A stretch of 64,000 nucleotides of DNA from Bradyrhizobium guangxiense (GCF_004114915.1 NZ_CP022219.1:6106501-6170500), one strand, 5' to 3'. Shown: positions 1 to 9,863, counted from the first letter of the stretch. A program made the numbers and translations. Notes: generated by a model from the sequence alone, not told the origin.

Positions 1-413
1 TGGCCGTAATTGACGTGATCGTTCGGGCTGACGTGCTGATAGTCGCCCTTGGCGAAGCCGAGCAATTCCAGCGCGAGGTTCGCAATCACCTCGTTGGCGT
101 TCATGTTGGTCGATGTGCCGGCGCCGCCCTGGATGAAGTCGGTGACGAACTGGTCCATCATGTCGCCGGCGATGACGCGGTCGCAGCCGAGGATGATCGC
201 GTCCGCGACCTTGGCGTCGATCGCGCCGAGATCGCGATTGGCCATGGCGGCGGCCTTCTTGACGTAACCGAGCGCCTTCACGAAGTAAGGCTCCTGGTTC
301 ATCGGAATACCGGTGATGTGGAAGTTCTCCTTACCCCGGATGGTCTGGACGCCGTAATAGATGTCGTCGGCGATCTCACGCTGTCCGAGGAAGTCCTGCT
401 CCGTACGGCTCAT
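1..413 (-). CDS. aspA: Aspartate ammonia-lyase, N-terminal part (cut by window edge)
   Basis: Catalyses reversible deamination of L-aspartate to fumarate and ammonia in the cytoplasm. The visible 137 residues begin MSRTEQDFLG and carry the family N-terminus: YYGVQT at about residues 19-24, then NFHITG, and later the GGAGTSTNMNANEV block, which lines the active site in the aspartase/fumarase superfamily. Fumarase class II shares this fold, but the YYGVQT-R-x-NF pattern and the short N-terminus favour aspartase. The start ATG lies 30 bases after the stop of the upstream secreted-protein gene, so co-transcription is likely. The remainder of the gene lies outside the window. Confidence 0.92.
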   Translation of the reverse strand, partial: MSRTEQDFLGQREIADDIYYGVQTIRGKENFHITGIPMNQEPYFVKALGYVKKAAAMANRDLGAIDAKVADAIILGCDRVIAGDMMDQFVTDFIQGGAGTSTNMNANEVIANLALELLGFAKGDYQHVSPNDHVNYG

Positions 414-443
414 GGGCACTCCTTGTTGCTCGCGCGACGTCCG

Positions 444-980
444 TTAATTCAGGCACAGCGCGCTGGTCACGAATGTATCGGTGCGGCAGTCGTCCGGTTT
501 GCGTTGCCTGCCCGGGATCAGGACCTTGGCCGAGCATTTTTCCGCGGAGTCGGCATTGAGGCTCTTGCCTTCCTTGTAACCCTTGCTCTGGCACAGGAGG
601 TCGGCGGCCTGCTTGCAATCGGGCGCGCCGTTCGACGAGGCCGGACAGGCCATGCGGCCCGAGACCATGGTCGAGGGCTTGGTCAGCCGCGACAGGTCGT
701 TCATGGTTTCACCGGGGCTTTTGATCGGCGGCAGGATCGAGGGCAGCTTGTCGAACAGCTTGCCCATTTCGTTGATCAGCCCGGGATTTTCCGCTGCCGC
801 CGGCGGCGCCGAAGCTGCGGGGGTCGATGGCGGCGGCGCGGCCTGCGCCCCCTGCTCCCGCAGGCCGAGCGCCGGCGGCGCGGATTGCGGCCAAGCCGTC
901 CCGCCGGCAAGCAGGAGCAGCAGCACTGCTGACATCAGCGTCCCGAGCCGCAGGGCGGGATTGCCGGATCGAACCATCAT
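444..980 (-). CDS. Secreted protein of unknown function, Cys-containing C-terminus
   Basis: 178 residues. The N-terminus is a signal peptide (hydrophobic core LMSAVLLLLLAGG, then WPQS), so the protein is probably periplasmic. A Pro/Ala-rich linker occupies roughly residues 33-65. The C-terminal half contains several cysteines (PASSNGAPDC, LLCQSKGYKEG, EKCSAK, DDCRTD, SALCLN) that could form disulfides. Two adjacent ATGs are available at the start. It sits between a YqaA-type membrane protein gene (46-base gap) and aspA, all on the same strand. I do not recognise a family with an assigned function. Confidence 0.7.
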   Translation of the reverse strand: MMVRSGNPALRLGTLMSAVLLLLLAGGTAWPQSAPPALGLREQGAQAAPPPSTPAASAPPAAAENPGLINEMGKLFDKLPSILPPIKSPGETMNDLSRLTKPSTMVSGRMACPASSNGAPDCKQAADLLCQSKGYKEGKSLNADSAEKCSAKVLIPGRQRKPDDCRTDTFVTSALCLN

Positions 981-1026
981 GACGGCAACCGTAGCCGAAG
1001 CCGGCCCGGCGGCAAAGCCGCTGGCG

Positions 1027-1608
1027 CTACATCAGCTTGATGGCGATGACGAAGCCGAGCACCAGCGCCGCGGCACCGACCGCCACCACGAGACCGAGAT
1101 GCTTCTCGATCTTCACGCGGATCCAGTCGCCATAGCGGTTGAGCAGGATCGCGACGATGAAGAAGCGTCCGCCGCGCGCAACCACTGAGAACAGGACGAA
1201 CAAGAGCAGATTGTAGCCGGCAAAGCCCGAGGTGATGGTGACGAGCTTGTACGGGATCGGCGTCAGCCCCTTGAGCAGGATGATCACCGCGCCCCATTCG
1301 GCGTATTTGGCACGGAAGCCGTCGACCTGATCGCCGAGCCCGTAGAGCTGGATCAGCCAATGACCGAGCGAGTCGTAGAGCAGCGCACCGATGGCGTAGC
1401 CGAGAACCCCGCCGAGCACCGAGGTCACGGTACAGACGGCCGCATAGAGCCAGGCGCGCTGCGGGCGCGCCAGCGACATCGGGATCAGCATGACATCCGG
1501 CGGGACCGGAAAGAAGGAGCTTTCGGCGAAAGACACGATGCCCATGATCCAGAGCGCGTAGGGCTTGTGGGCGGCGTCGATGCACCAGTCGTAGATACGT
1601 TTCAGCAT
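1027..1608 (-). CDS. YqaA/DedA-type inner-membrane protein (VTT/SNARE-associated fold)
   Basis: 193 residues from the ATG giving MLKRIYDWCIDAAHKPYALW. An upstream in-frame start would only add a Lys/Arg-rich leader. Features of the YqaA branch of the DedA/VTT family are visible: FAESSFFPVPPDVMLIPM (an acidic residue and Pro-rich re-entrant segment), the second half LLKGLTPIPYKLVTITSGFAG, and a C-terminal membrane helix. DedA relatives act in lipid carrier flipping and membrane homeostasis; the exact substrate of YqaA members is not established. It belongs to the minus-strand run hisE-like, this gene, secreted protein, aspA. Confidence 0.8.
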   Translation of the reverse strand: MLKRIYDWCIDAAHKPYALWIMGIVSFAESSFFPVPPDVMLIPMSLARPQRAWLYAAVCTVTSVLGGVLGYAIGALLYDSLGHWLIQLYGLGDQVDGFRAKYAEWGAVIILLKGLTPIPYKLVTITSGFAGYNLLLFVLFSVVARGGRFFIVAILLNRYGDWIRVKIEKHLGLVVAVGAAALVLGFVIAIKLM

Positions 1609-1675
1609 GGCGCCGCGATGAAGCACCATGGGACGGATTTGTCCATCGCGAGTTTTGTGACGTTTTCGTCGCGCT

Positions 1676-2080
1676 TTAGTGGCGCTTGCGCGCCGCACGG
1701 CCCTCGAGCGCGACAATTGGCCGCCTGGCGGCCACGCGCGATGACGCGACCTTAGGCAGCTTCATCGACGATTTCGGCAGCTTCTCGGCGATGCCGAGCA
1801 TGTTTTCCCGCCGTGTCATCTCGCGCCAGACGTCCTCGGGGCGCACCCCGGCCGAGGCCCAGAGCACGGTGAGATTGTACAAGAGATCGGCGCTTTCCCG
1901 GATTACGGCGTCGGTGTCGCCATTGACCGCATCGATCACGACCTCGATCGCCTCTTCGGCGAGCTTCTTTGCCATTTTCGAGGGCCCGCGCTGAAACAGC
2001 CGGGCCGTGCGCGATGTTGCCGGATCAAGATCTCTGGCCGCGAGCACAGCCAGATATAGCCGCTCAAGCGAATCACTCAT
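1676..2080 (-). CDS. hisE: Phosphoribosyl-ATP pyrophosphohydrolase (HisE-like) with basic C-terminal tail
   Basis: 134 residues. The MazG-like HisE core is clear: SRTARLFQRGPSKMAKKLAEE, followed by EAIEVVIDAVNGD and ESADLLYNLTVLWA, which hold the acidic metal-binding residues (EExxE and ExAD). HisE hydrolyses phosphoribosyl-ATP at the second step of histidine synthesis. It differs from typical HisE proteins by a C-terminal extension of about 35 residues rich in Lys, Arg and Ser. No other early his gene is adjacent. In related genomes hisE normally sits after hisF, so this may be a paralogue with a different nucleotide substrate. ATG at 2080 is preferred over TTG at 2089. Confidence 0.8.
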   Translation of the reverse strand: MSDSLERLYLAVLAARDLDPATSRTARLFQRGPSKMAKKLAEEAIEVVIDAVNGDTDAVIRESADLLYNLTVLWASAGVRPEDVWREMTRRENMLGIAEKLPKSSMKLPKVASSRVAARRPIVALEGRAARKRH

Positions 2081-2198
2081 GGTACTCAAACTACTCTAAA
2101 CAAATGGCGAGCGCGTTAACGTGCTACAATAAAAGCAAAAAACAGGCCGGCGCGGCAAGCGCGACGGCCTGTCCCGGTTAACCCCGGCTGCCGGGGCT

Positions 2199-2567
2199 CT
2201 AGTAGCAATTCTGGTAATAGCCCTGGCCGCAGAACTCGGACGGAGCCGTGCCGCCATAGCGCTGATACTGGTAGTTCGGGCCCGGGCCGTAATAGGGACC
2301 GTAGGCCGGGCCCCTGTAATAGACCGGACCGCCGTAATAGCCGTAGCCCGGACCGTAGTCATAGGCGTAGGCGTCACGGGTCGCGGCGATGGCAAGGCCG
2401 GTGCCGATGGCCGCGAAAGCCGCAGCAGCGGCCGCACCGCCTCCGCCGCCATGCCAGTGGCGACCGCCCGCATAGGAAGCGGTCGGGGCAACCGCGGTCA
2501 ACGCCAGCGCCGCGGCGGTCGCAAGAACGGCCTTTCGGCCCGCAAACTTGGAGAATCGCTCGAACAT
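2199..2567 (-). CDS. Small secreted Gly/Tyr/Pro-rich protein
   Basis: 122 residues. A signal peptide (KAVLATAAALALTAVAPTASYA) is followed by a Gly/Ala stretch with a hydrophobic segment (AAAAAFAAIGTGLAIAA) and a low-complexity tail of Tyr-Gly-Pro units such as YGPGYGYYGGPVYYRGP. The end is SEFCGQGYYQNCY, with two cysteines. A strong AGGAGG ribosome-binding site precedes the ATG and fixes the start. Such proteins are common in Bradyrhizobium and are taken to be envelope-associated, with no known function. The gene is divergent from the NMT1-type binding protein at 2797. Confidence 0.8.
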   Translation of the reverse strand: MFERFSKFAGRKAVLATAAALALTAVAPTASYAGGRHWHGGGGGAAAAAAFAAIGTGLAIAATRDAYAYDYGPGYGYYGGPVYYRGPAYGPYYGPGPNYQYQRYGGTAPSEFCGQGYYQNCY

Positions 2568-2796
2568 GTCTTGGGCCCTCCTTTGGGACCTGGAATGGAC
2601 GCCTGCGGACAGGCTCATGCCTTTCAAACCCGCATAGCCTAAGTTGGGTTCCCCAACCCCAACACAAGCTGAACGGGGTTGCGTAATCGTGACGCAACCG
2701 CCGCTCATCCGCCGTTCATGTTGATGCGGACAGACTGCTCGCCAGCCGGCGCTGCAAGCGTCACAAAGCCATAACAATGCGGGACCGGCGCAACTG

Positions 2797-3849
2797 ATGT
2801 CGGAATTCAAGACCATCGCGCTTCGTTGCCTGCTGGCCCTCTCGATCTCGCTTTCAACACTCGTTGCACGCGATGTCAGCGCGGCCGAGACCGCCGCGCC
2901 GCCCTCCGTTGCGATCCACTTCACCTTCGACCGCCCGCTCGACGCGAGCATGGCGCCGTTCTTTCTTGCGGCGAAGGACGGCAGCTTCGGCGCCGAGCGT
3001 CTCAACGTGGCCTTCAGCAGCGCAACCGGATCGCCGGAGGTGCTCGCACGCGTCGCCAAGGGCGACAGCGAGCTTGCGCTCGTCGACATCAACGAGCTGA
3101 TCCGGTTTCGCGACAAGGAGGACGCTGCGCCGGTCAAGGCGGTGTTCGTGCTGTTCAACCGTGCCCCTTACGCGATCGTCGCGCGCAGGAGCCGCGGCAT
3201 CCAGGCATTGCCCGATCTCGACGGCAAGACCGTCGGCGTCGCCGACGGCGATCTGTCGATGCGGCTGTGGCCGGCGCTGGCGCAGCAGAACGGCATCAAG
3301 GCATCGAATGTCAAATTCCACAGGATCAGCCCCGCGGTGCGCGAGCCGATCCTGTCCGCGGGACAGGTCGATGCCGTCGCGGGCTTCAGCTATCTCTCGG
3401 CGGTGAACCTGCGCGATCGCGGCGTGCCCGATGCCGATCTCGTCGTGCTGCGTTATGCCGACTATGGCTGCGAAGCCTATGGCTTCGCCGTGGTGGCCAA
3501 CGCCGCCTTCGCCGCGGCAAAGCCGGAGGCCGTGAAAGGCTTCGTCCGCGCCTTGATCGCCGGCATCGCGGCGACCGTCAAGGAGCCGGCGCGCGCGGCG
3601 GACGAGGTTGCGAGCCGCATCGACGGCGGCGACCGCGAGCTCGAGCTGGAACGTGTGCGTACCGTCCTCGCCGACAACATCCTCAGCGACGAGGTCAGGC
3701 GCAACGGTCTCGGCGGTATCGAGCCACTGCGCCTGGAGCGCTCGATCGGCCAGATCGCGCAGGACTTCAAATCCCGCAAGCGCCCTGCCGCAAGCGATAT
3801 CTTCGACGACCGGTTCCTGCCGCCGGTCGCGGGGCGGCTGATCAACTGA
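2797..3849 (+). CDS. NMT1/THI5-type ABC transporter substrate-binding protein
   Basis: 350 residues. A signal peptide (LRCLLALSISLSTLVARDVSA) is followed by a SsuA/NMT1-like periplasmic binding fold. The pattern PFFLAAKDGSFGAERLNVAF, then VAKGDSELALVDINELI and LPDLDGKTVGV, is typical of nitrate/sulfonate/pyrimidine-precursor binding proteins. The ligand cannot be read from sequence. No permease or ATPase of the matching class lies beside it; the next gene is the NdvA-type exporter 85 bases on, which works in the opposite direction. It therefore appears to be an orphan binding protein. Confidence 0.82.
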   Translation: MSEFKTIALRCLLALSISLSTLVARDVSAAETAAPPSVAIHFTFDRPLDASMAPFFLAAKDGSFGAERLNVAFSSATGSPEVLARVAKGDSELALVDINELIRFRDKEDAAPVKAVFVLFNRAPYAIVARRSRGIQALPDLDGKTVGVADGDLSMRLWPALAQQNGIKASNVKFHRISPAVREPILSAGQVDAVAGFSYLSAVNLRDRGVPDADLVVLRYADYGCEAYGFAVVANAAFAAAKPEAVKGFVRALIAGIAATVKEPARAADEVASRIDGGDRELELERVRTVLADNILSDEVRRNGLGGIEPLRLERSIGQIAQDFKSRKRPAASDIFDDRFLPPVAGRLIN

Positions 3850-3934
3850 GAAAAACTGACAGCTTCCGCTATATCTCGCGCGCGATCCCTGCTTAGAATG
3901 CGGGCTCCGTCATCCGCTCGAGTTCGTCGCCCGC

Positions 3935-5743
3935 ATGTCCATCCTCCGTCTCTATACCCGCGTTCTCGAGCTGCTCGGCAAGGAGGCGCGGCTGGGCTGG
4001 CTGCTCGCGGTGGCCAATCTGCTGCTGGCGGGGGCGCAATTCGCCGAACCCGTGCTGTTCGGCCGGATCGTCGACGTGCTCTCCGGCAAGACGGTCGCCG
4101 GCTCCAGCTCGGCCTGGCCGTTCCTGGCGGCCTGGGTCGCGTTCGGGCTCTTCACCATCCTGTGCAGCGCGCTCGTGGCCCTGCAAGCCGACCGGCTCTC
4201 GCATCGCCAGCGCCAGGCGGTGCTGACCAGCTATTTCGAGCACATCCTGCAACTGCCGCTGACCTTTCACTCCGGCACCCATTCGGGCCGCCTGATGAAG
4301 GTGATGCTCAACGGTACCGACGCCTTGTGGCGACTGTGGCTCGGCTTCTTCCGCGAGCATTTCGCCGCGATCCTCTCGGTCGCGGTGCTGCTGCCGCTGT
4401 CGCTCTATCTGAACTGGCGGCTCGCGATCCTCTTGTTCGTGCTCTGCATCGTCTTCACTGCGCTGACGACCTTCGTGGTGCGCAAGACCTTCGGTATGCA
4501 GATGGAAGTCGAGGAGCACTACAGCGAGCTTTCCGCCCGCGCCTCCGATGCGCTCGGCAACGTGGCGCTGGTGCAGAGCTTCGTCCGCGTCGAATCCGAG
4601 GTGAAGGGCCTGCGCTCGGTCGCCGACGAGCTGCTCGCCGCGCAGATGCCGGTGCTGTCGTGGTGGGCGCTCGTCACCGTCATCACCCGCGCCTCCACCA
4701 CCATCACGGTGCTGGCGATCTTCACGCTCGGCATCGCCCTGCACGACCAGGGCCTCACCTCGGTCGGCGAGATCGTGATGTTCGTGAGCTTTGCCACGCT
4801 CTTGATCCAGAAGCTCGAGCAGGTCGTGAGCTTCATCAACAGCGTGTTCATGGAAGCGCCGCGCCTGCGCGAGTTCTTCAATGTGCTCGACGCCGTGCCC
4901 GCAGTACACGACCGGCCCGACGCGATCGACGCCGGCAGGCTGTCCGGCCTCGTCGAGTTCAACGACGTCACCTTCTCCTATGACGGCAAGCGGCCGGCGA
5001 TCGAGGACCTCACCTTCACCGCGCTGCCCGGCCAGACCATCGCGCTGGTCGGTCCGACCGGCGCCGGCAAGTCGACCGCGATCGCGCTGCTGCACCGCGC
5101 CTTCGATCCGCAATCCGGCTTCATCAAGATCGACGGCATGGACGTGCGCGGCGTGACACTGACCTCGCTGCGGCGGAACATCGGCGTCGTGTTCCAGGAA
5201 GCGCTGCTGTTCAACCGTTCGATCGCGGAGAATTTGCGCGTTGGCAAGCCGGATGCGACCGAGTCCGAGATGCGCCAGGCGGCGGAGCGCGCACAGGCGC
5301 TCGAATTCATCGAGCGCAGCGGAGGCTTCGAGACCAATGCCGGCGAGCGCGGCCGCATGCTGTCCGGCGGCGAGCGGCAGCGCCTGTCGATCGCCCGCGC
5401 GCTGCTGAAGGCCCCGCCGATCCTGATCCTGGACGAGGCGACTTCCGCGCTCGACGCCGTCACCGAGGCCAAGGTGAACGCCGCTCTCGACGAAGTGATG
5501 AAGGGCCGCACCACTTTCGTGATCGCCCACCGCCTCTCCACCATCCGCAACGCCACGCGGATCCTGGTGTTCGAGAATGGGCGCGTGATCGAAAGCGGAA
5601 CTTTCGATGAACTCGTGGCCAAAGGCGGCCATTTTGCCGAGCTTGCCCGGGCGCAGTTCATGGTCCATGAAACCGCTCAAGCAAGCACGCGGGCCAGCGT
5701 GACGGCGTCCGAGGCTGCCGCAACGGCGGCCAAGTCTCCCTAG
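3935..5743 (+). CDS. ndvA: NdvA-type glucan exporter, fused permease/ATPase
   Basis: 602 residues, the usual length for NdvA/ChvA half-transporters that export cyclic beta-glucans. An N-terminal six-helix ABC exporter domain (about residues 20-310) precedes an ATPase domain: Walker [10 protein letters not shown] at 373-381, signature LSGGERQ at 476-482, Walker B ILILDE at 496-501, and H-loop IAHRLST. In rhizobia this system supplies periplasmic glucan for osmotic adaptation and nodule development. The cyclic glucan synthase gene ndvB is not in this window. Assignment to NdvA rather than a general MsbA-like exporter rests on overall sequence character, so the glucan substrate is an inference. 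Confidence 0.82.
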   Translation: MSILRLYTRVLELLGKEARLGWLLAVANLLLAGAQFAEPVLFGRIVDVLSGKTVAGSSSAWPFLAAWVAFGLFTILCSALVALQADRLSHRQRQAVLTSYFEHILQLPLTFHSGTHSGRLMKVMLNGTDALWRLWLGFFREHFAAILSVAVLLPLSLYLNWRLAILLFVLCIVFTALTTFVVRKTFGMQMEVEEHYSELSARASDALGNVALVQSFVRVESEVKGLRSVADELLAAQMPVLSWWALVTVITRASTTITVLAIFTLGIALHDQGLTSVGEIVMFVSFATLLIQKLEQVVSFINSVFMEAPRLREFFNVLDAVPAVHDRPDAIDAGRLSGLVEFNDVTFSYDGKRPAIEDLTFTALPGQTIALVGPTGAGKSTAIALLHRAFDPQSGFIKIDGMDVRGVTLTSLRRNIGVVFQEALLFNRSIAENLRVGKPDATESEMRQAAERAQALEFIERSGGFETNAGERGRMLSGGERQRLSIARALLKAPPILILDEATSALDAVTEAKVNAALDEVMKGRTTFVIAHRLSTIRNATRILVFENGRVIESGTFDELVAKGGHFAELARAQFMVHETAQASTRASVTASEAAATAAKSP

Positions 5744-5931
5744 GAAGTCCCTACAGCGCCGTCGAAATTCGGCCTATTTCATTGCGGAATACCGCGCCCA
5801 GCCCCCTATTCTCGACGCACCAGCCGGTATAGGTTTGCGACGCCGCAAGCGGCGGCGCTGGATTTCAGAACCGACAATCAGATCACGAGAGCCGCCGGAA
5901 CCGGCGGGTCTCCAAGGACCGGAATCGGATA

Positions 5932-7419
5932 GTGCACGCCCTACGCCCGCTGCTTCGCAAGTCCCTGTTCAACCTGTTCGCCGCGAGCCTCGCATGTGCC
6001 GCGCTGCTCTCGCCGCGCGCGGCGAGCGCCGAAGCGCTGCTGCTAATCGAGGCCGACAGCGGCAAGGTGCTGCAGGCGGAAAACGCGACCATTCCCTGGT
6101 ATCCGGCCTCCGTCACCAAGATCATGACCGCCTATGTGACGCTGAAGGCGGTCAAGGATGGCAGGCTGACCCTCGACACGCTGCTCACGGTCTCGCCGAC
6201 GGCAGCCTCGCAATCGCCCTCGAAGATGGGGTTCCGTCCGGGGACGCAGCTTACCGTCGACAACGCGCTGAAGATGATGATGGTCAAGTCGGCGAACGAC
6301 ATGGCCGTGGTGCTTGCCGAAGGCGTCGGCGGTTCGATCGACGGCTTCTCCGCGATGATGAACGACACCGCGAAGAAGCTCGGCATGACGCAGACCAGCT
6401 ACGTCAATCCGAACGGCCTGCCCGCCGACGGCCAGATCACGTCGGCGCGCGACCTCGGCATCCTGGCGCGCTCGTTCCTGCGCGACCTGCCGGAATACGA
6501 ATATTTCGTGCACATCCCTGCGATCCGCTTCGGCAAACGCATCACCGGCAATTTCAACAAGCTGATCGGCCGTTATCCCGGCGCTGACGGTTTCAAGACC
6601 GGCTTCATCTGCGCCTCCGGCTACAATCTCGTCGCCTCGGCCACGCGCAACGGCCGCCGGCTGATCGCAGTGGTGCTGGGCGCCAGTTCCGGCACCGCGC
6701 GCGCGGTGAAGGCGGCGCAGCTGCTGGAGCGCGGCTTCGCTCCGGACAATCTCACCTGGCTGCGCCCCTCGCTCGGCACGGTCGACAATCTCGTGCCGGT
6801 CGACACCTCGCCGCCGAACCTGCGCGACGAGATGTGCGGCGGCCATCGCAAGCGGCCGGCCAGCGACGACGACGATGCGCTGATTGCTGCCAATGGCGGC
6901 ACTTCAGGATCGGCCTCGGCCACCGGTGGCGAAGCCCAGATAACGTTCTTCCCCGCCGGCCTCCAGCCGCCGCTGATGAAGGCATCCGAGCTGATGGCCT
7001 CGGCGCCGGCGCCGACCGAGCCCGTGCTGGTCTATACCGGCCCGACCCGCACCGGCACCGCCCTGATCGCGGCGGTTGCGGCCGATGCCGACCAGCAGGC
7101 CGCATCCAAGCCACGTGGCAAGAAGCCGCGCGTGGCCAAGAAGCCCGATGCGACCGACAAGCCCAAAGACGCGGGCAAGGACGCCAGCAAGGACATCAAG
7201 ACGGCGGCGGCGAAGCCAGCTGTCAAGCCGGCGGAGGCCAAGAGCGACGGCAAGAACGACGCTAAGACCGCGGCGCAACCTGCGGCGCCCAAGCATGCTG
7301 CCGCCAGGCACGACACGGCGGCAAAACCCGCCGAGAAGCCGGTGGCAGGCGGCGATCAGAAGCCCGCCAAGCCCAAATCCGCGACCAAGCCCGCCGCCAA
7401 GCCGGCCAACAACAGTTAG
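5932..7419 (+). CDS. D-alanyl-D-alanine carboxypeptidase (peptidase S11) with Lys/Ala/Pro-rich tail
   Basis: 495 residues from a GTG start, with a signal peptide ending near AASA-E. All three penicillin-binding motifs are present: S60-V-T-K63, S120-A-N122 and K222-T-G224. It trims the terminal D-Ala of peptidoglycan stem peptides in the periplasm. The catalytic domain ends near residue 290. The last 120 or so residues are a disordered, strongly basic Lys/Ala/Pro repeat tail, which might bind the wall or nucleic acid but is of unknown role. Upstream and downstream gaps of 188 bases suggest its own transcription unit. Confidence 0.88.
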   Translation: MHALRPLLRKSLFNLFAASLACAALLSPRAASAEALLLIEADSGKVLQAENATIPWYPASVTKIMTAYVTLKAVKDGRLTLDTLLTVSPTAASQSPSKMGFRPGTQLTVDNALKMMMVKSANDMAVVLAEGVGGSIDGFSAMMNDTAKKLGMTQTSYVNPNGLPADGQITSARDLGILARSFLRDLPEYEYFVHIPAIRFGKRITGNFNKLIGRYPGADGFKTGFICASGYNLVASATRNGRRLIAVVLGASSGTARAVKAAQLLERGFAPDNLTWLRPSLGTVDNLVPVDTSPPNLRDEMCGGHRKRPASDDDDALIAANGGTSGSASATGGEAQITFFPAGLQPPLMKASELMASAPAPTEPVLVYTGPTRTGTALIAAVAADADQQAASKPRGKKPRVAKKPDATDKPKDAGKDASKDIKTAAAKPAVKPAEAKSDGKNDAKTAAQPAAPKHAAARHDTAAKPAEKPVAGGDQKPAKPKSATKPAAKPANNS

Positions 7420-7607
7420 CGGCGGCCTCGCCGCGACGGCCGGCGCTTCGCACCCGCGGCAGCGCCGTTCGCGACGATTCCAGTAGCTACTCCCCGACCT
7501 TTGCCTTAAGCCTCGACGGCTTGCCACCCGTTCCGGCAGGCTCGATACTGGCGGCAATGAGGCAAGCCCGAGACACAACGGGCTCTGGTAGATGAGGGGA
7601 GTTTTCC

Positions 7608-9293
7608 ATGGAGCGCATCTGGCTCAAGCAATATCCGCCTGGCGTGCCCGCCGATATCGAGCCGACCCAATACGCATCGCTGGTCGACCTCCTGGAGGAG
7701 AGCTTCACCAAGTTCGCCGACCGCAGGGCGTTCATCTGCATGGACAAGTCGATCAGCTACCGCGACCTCGACCAGATGTCGGTCGCGCTCGCCGCCTATT
7801 TGCAGGGCCGCGGGCTGCAGCGCGGCGCCCGCGTCGCCATCATGATGCCGAACGTGCTGCAATATCCGGTCGCGACCGCCGCGGTGCTGCGCGCCGGCTT
7901 TGCGGTGGTCAACGTCAATCCGCTCTACACGCCGCGCGAGCTCGAGCACCAGCTTAAGGATGCCGGCGCTGAAGCCATCATCGTGCTGGAGAATTTCGCC
8001 CACACCGTCGAGCAGGTGATCGCCAAGACGCAGGTGAAGCACGTCATCGTCGCCAGCATGGGCGACCTACTCGGCTTCAAGGGCGTGATCGTCAATCTCG
8101 TCGTCCGCCGCGTCAAGAAGATGGTACCGGCATGGTCGCTGCCGGGTTCGGTCTCCTTCAACGACGCACTGTCGGCCGGCCGCGGCATGACCTTCAACAA
8201 GCCGAAGCTTTCGCCGGGCGACGTTGCCTTCCTGCAATATACCGGCGGCACCACCGGCGTCTCGAAGGGCGCCACCCTGCTCCACCGCAACATCGTCGCC
8301 AACGTGTTGCAGAACGACGCCTGGCTGCAGCCCGCGATCGCCGCACCGCCGCATGTCGACCAGCTCATGATCGTCTGCGCGTTGCCGCTCTATCACATCT
8401 TCGCGCTGACGGCCTGCTACCTGCTCGCGGTGCGCGCCGGCGGCTGCAATCTGCTGATCCCCAACCCGCGCGACATTCCCGGCTTCATCAAGGAGCTGGC
8501 GAAATACCAGGTCAACAGCTTCCCGGCCGTGAACACGCTCTACAACGGCTTGATGCACCATCCCGATTTCAAGAAGCTCGACTTCTCCAAGCTGAAGATC
8601 TCCAACGGCGGCGGCATGGCGGTGCAGCGCCCCGTGGCCGAGCAGTGGAAGGCGGTCACCGGATGCTTCATCGCCGAGGGTTACGGCCTGTCGGAGACTT
8701 CGCCGACGCTGACCTGCAATCCGGCAACGGCGACCGAGTTCACGGGCACGATCGGCATCCCCGTGCCGTCGACCTACATCTCGATCCGTGACGACGAGGG
8801 CAACGAAGTCCCGCTCGGCCAGGCCGGCGAGATCTGCGCCAAGGGTCCGCAAGTGATGTCGGGCTACTGGAACAGGCCGGAGGAGACCGCCAAGGTGATG
8901 ACCGCGGACGGCTATTTCCGCACCGGCGACATCGGCGTGATGGACGAGAAGGGCTACACCAAGATCGTCGACCGCAAGAAGGACATGATCCTGGTCTCCG
9001 GCTTCAACGTCTATCCGAACGAGGTCGAGGAAGTGATCGCGAGCCATCCGGGCGTGCTCGAATGCGCCGTGATCGGCATCCCCGATTCCAAGTCGGGCGA
9101 AGCGGTGAAGGCTTTCGTGGTGAAGAAGGATCAGAACCTCACCGCCGAGGCGGTGATCAAGTTCTGTCACGAGCAGCTCACCGGCTACAAGGTGCCCAAG
9201 CACATCGAATTCCGCAACGACCTGCCCAAGACCAATGTCGGCAAGATCCTGCGTCGGCAGCTGCGCGACGAGAAGAACGCGCAGGCCGCGTAA
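7608..9293 (+). CDS. fadD: Long-chain fatty acid-CoA ligase
   Basis: 561 residues, standard FadD length. The adenylate-forming motif YTGGTTGVSKGA starts at Y211, followed by GYGLSETSP, the hinge YFRTGDIGVMDEKGY and the C-terminal catalytic lysine in PKTNVGKILR. It activates long-chain fatty acids with ATP and CoA for beta-oxidation or phospholipid synthesis, at the inner membrane face. A GAGGGGAG ribosome-binding site precedes the ATG. The next gene (DUF924) starts 15 bases after the stop, so the two are probably co-transcribed. Confidence 0.92.
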   Translation: MERIWLKQYPPGVPADIEPTQYASLVDLLEESFTKFADRRAFICMDKSISYRDLDQMSVALAAYLQGRGLQRGARVAIMMPNVLQYPVATAAVLRAGFAVVNVNPLYTPRELEHQLKDAGAEAIIVLENFAHTVEQVIAKTQVKHVIVASMGDLLGFKGVIVNLVVRRVKKMVPAWSLPGSVSFNDALSAGRGMTFNKPKLSPGDVAFLQYTGGTTGVSKGATLLHRNIVANVLQNDAWLQPAIAAPPHVDQLMIVCALPLYHIFALTACYLLAVRAGGCNLLIPNPRDIPGFIKELAKYQVNSFPAVNTLYNGLMHHPDFKKLDFSKLKISNGGGMAVQRPVAEQWKAVTGCFIAEGYGLSETSPTLTCNPATATEFTGTIGIPVPSTYISIRDDEGNEVPLGQAGEICAKGPQVMSGYWNRPEETAKVMTADGYFRTGDIGVMDEKGYTKIVDRKKDMILVSGFNVYPNEVEEVIASHPGVLECAVIGIPDSKSGEAVKAFVVKKDQNLTAEAVIKFCHEQLTGYKVPKHIEFRNDLPKTNVGKILRRQLRDEKNAQAA

Positions 9294-9308
9294 GCGCCTC
9301 TGCGGTTC

Positions 9309-9863
9309 ATGAAAGCCGGCAGCGACATCGCGCCGTCAGACGTGCTCGCCTTCTGGCGCGAGGCCGGCAGCGAGCGCTGGTACGCGCGTGACGACGCCTT
9401 CGACGCGGAGGTGAGGCGCCGCTTTCTTCCACTCTGGCAGAAGGCGGCCGCCGGCGGACTGGCATCGTGGGAAGACACCGACGACGGCACGCTCGCGCTG
9501 GTGATCGTGCTCGACCAATTTCCCCGCAACATGTTCCGCGGCACCTCCCAGACCTTCGCCAGCGACGGCCTGGCGCGCGACGCTGCCCGCCGCGCCATCG
9601 ACCGCGGAGTCGATGGCAGGGTCGACCCGCTCCTGCTCGAATTCCTCTATCTGCCTTTCATGCATTCGGAGCACCTGCCCGACCAGCTGCATTGCATCGC
9701 GCTGTTTCAGAACACCGAGAATGCCAAGAACCTGAAATACGCGAGGATGCACGCCGAGATCATCCAGCGGTTCGGCCGGTTTCCCCACCGCAACCAACTC
9801 CTCGGCCGCGACACCACCGCGGAAGAGCAGGATTTTCTCGACAATGGCGGCTTCGCCGGTTGA
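9309..9863 (+). CDS. DUF924 family protein
   Basis: 184 residues. The family pattern is clear: VLAFWREAGSERWY at the start, then FDAEVRRRFLPLW, the conserved VLDQFPRNMFRGT block, FLYLPFMHSEHLPDQ, and a closing FPHRNQLLGRDTTAEE-FL. DUF924 proteins are predicted all-alpha, TPR-like folds with no established biochemical role. The gene starts 15 bases after fadD, which suggests one transcript, but the linkage gives no clear function. Confidence 0.88.
   Translation: MKAGSDIAPSDVLAFWREAGSERWYARDDAFDAEVRRRFLPLWQKAAAGGLASWEDTDDGTLALVIVLDQFPRNMFRGTSQTFASDGLARDAARRAIDRGVDGRVDPLLLEFLYLPFMHSEHLPDQLHCIALFQNTENAKNLKYARMHAEIIQRFGRFPHRNQLLGRDTTAEEQDFLDNGGFAG

Noticed and set aside
3893..5680. A 595-codon open frame opposite ndvA, rich in Gln, His, Arg and Glu.
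   Set aside because: It lies wholly opposite a gene with all ABC exporter motifs, has no domain pattern or ribosome-binding site and its composition is that of an antisense frame in GC-rich DNA.
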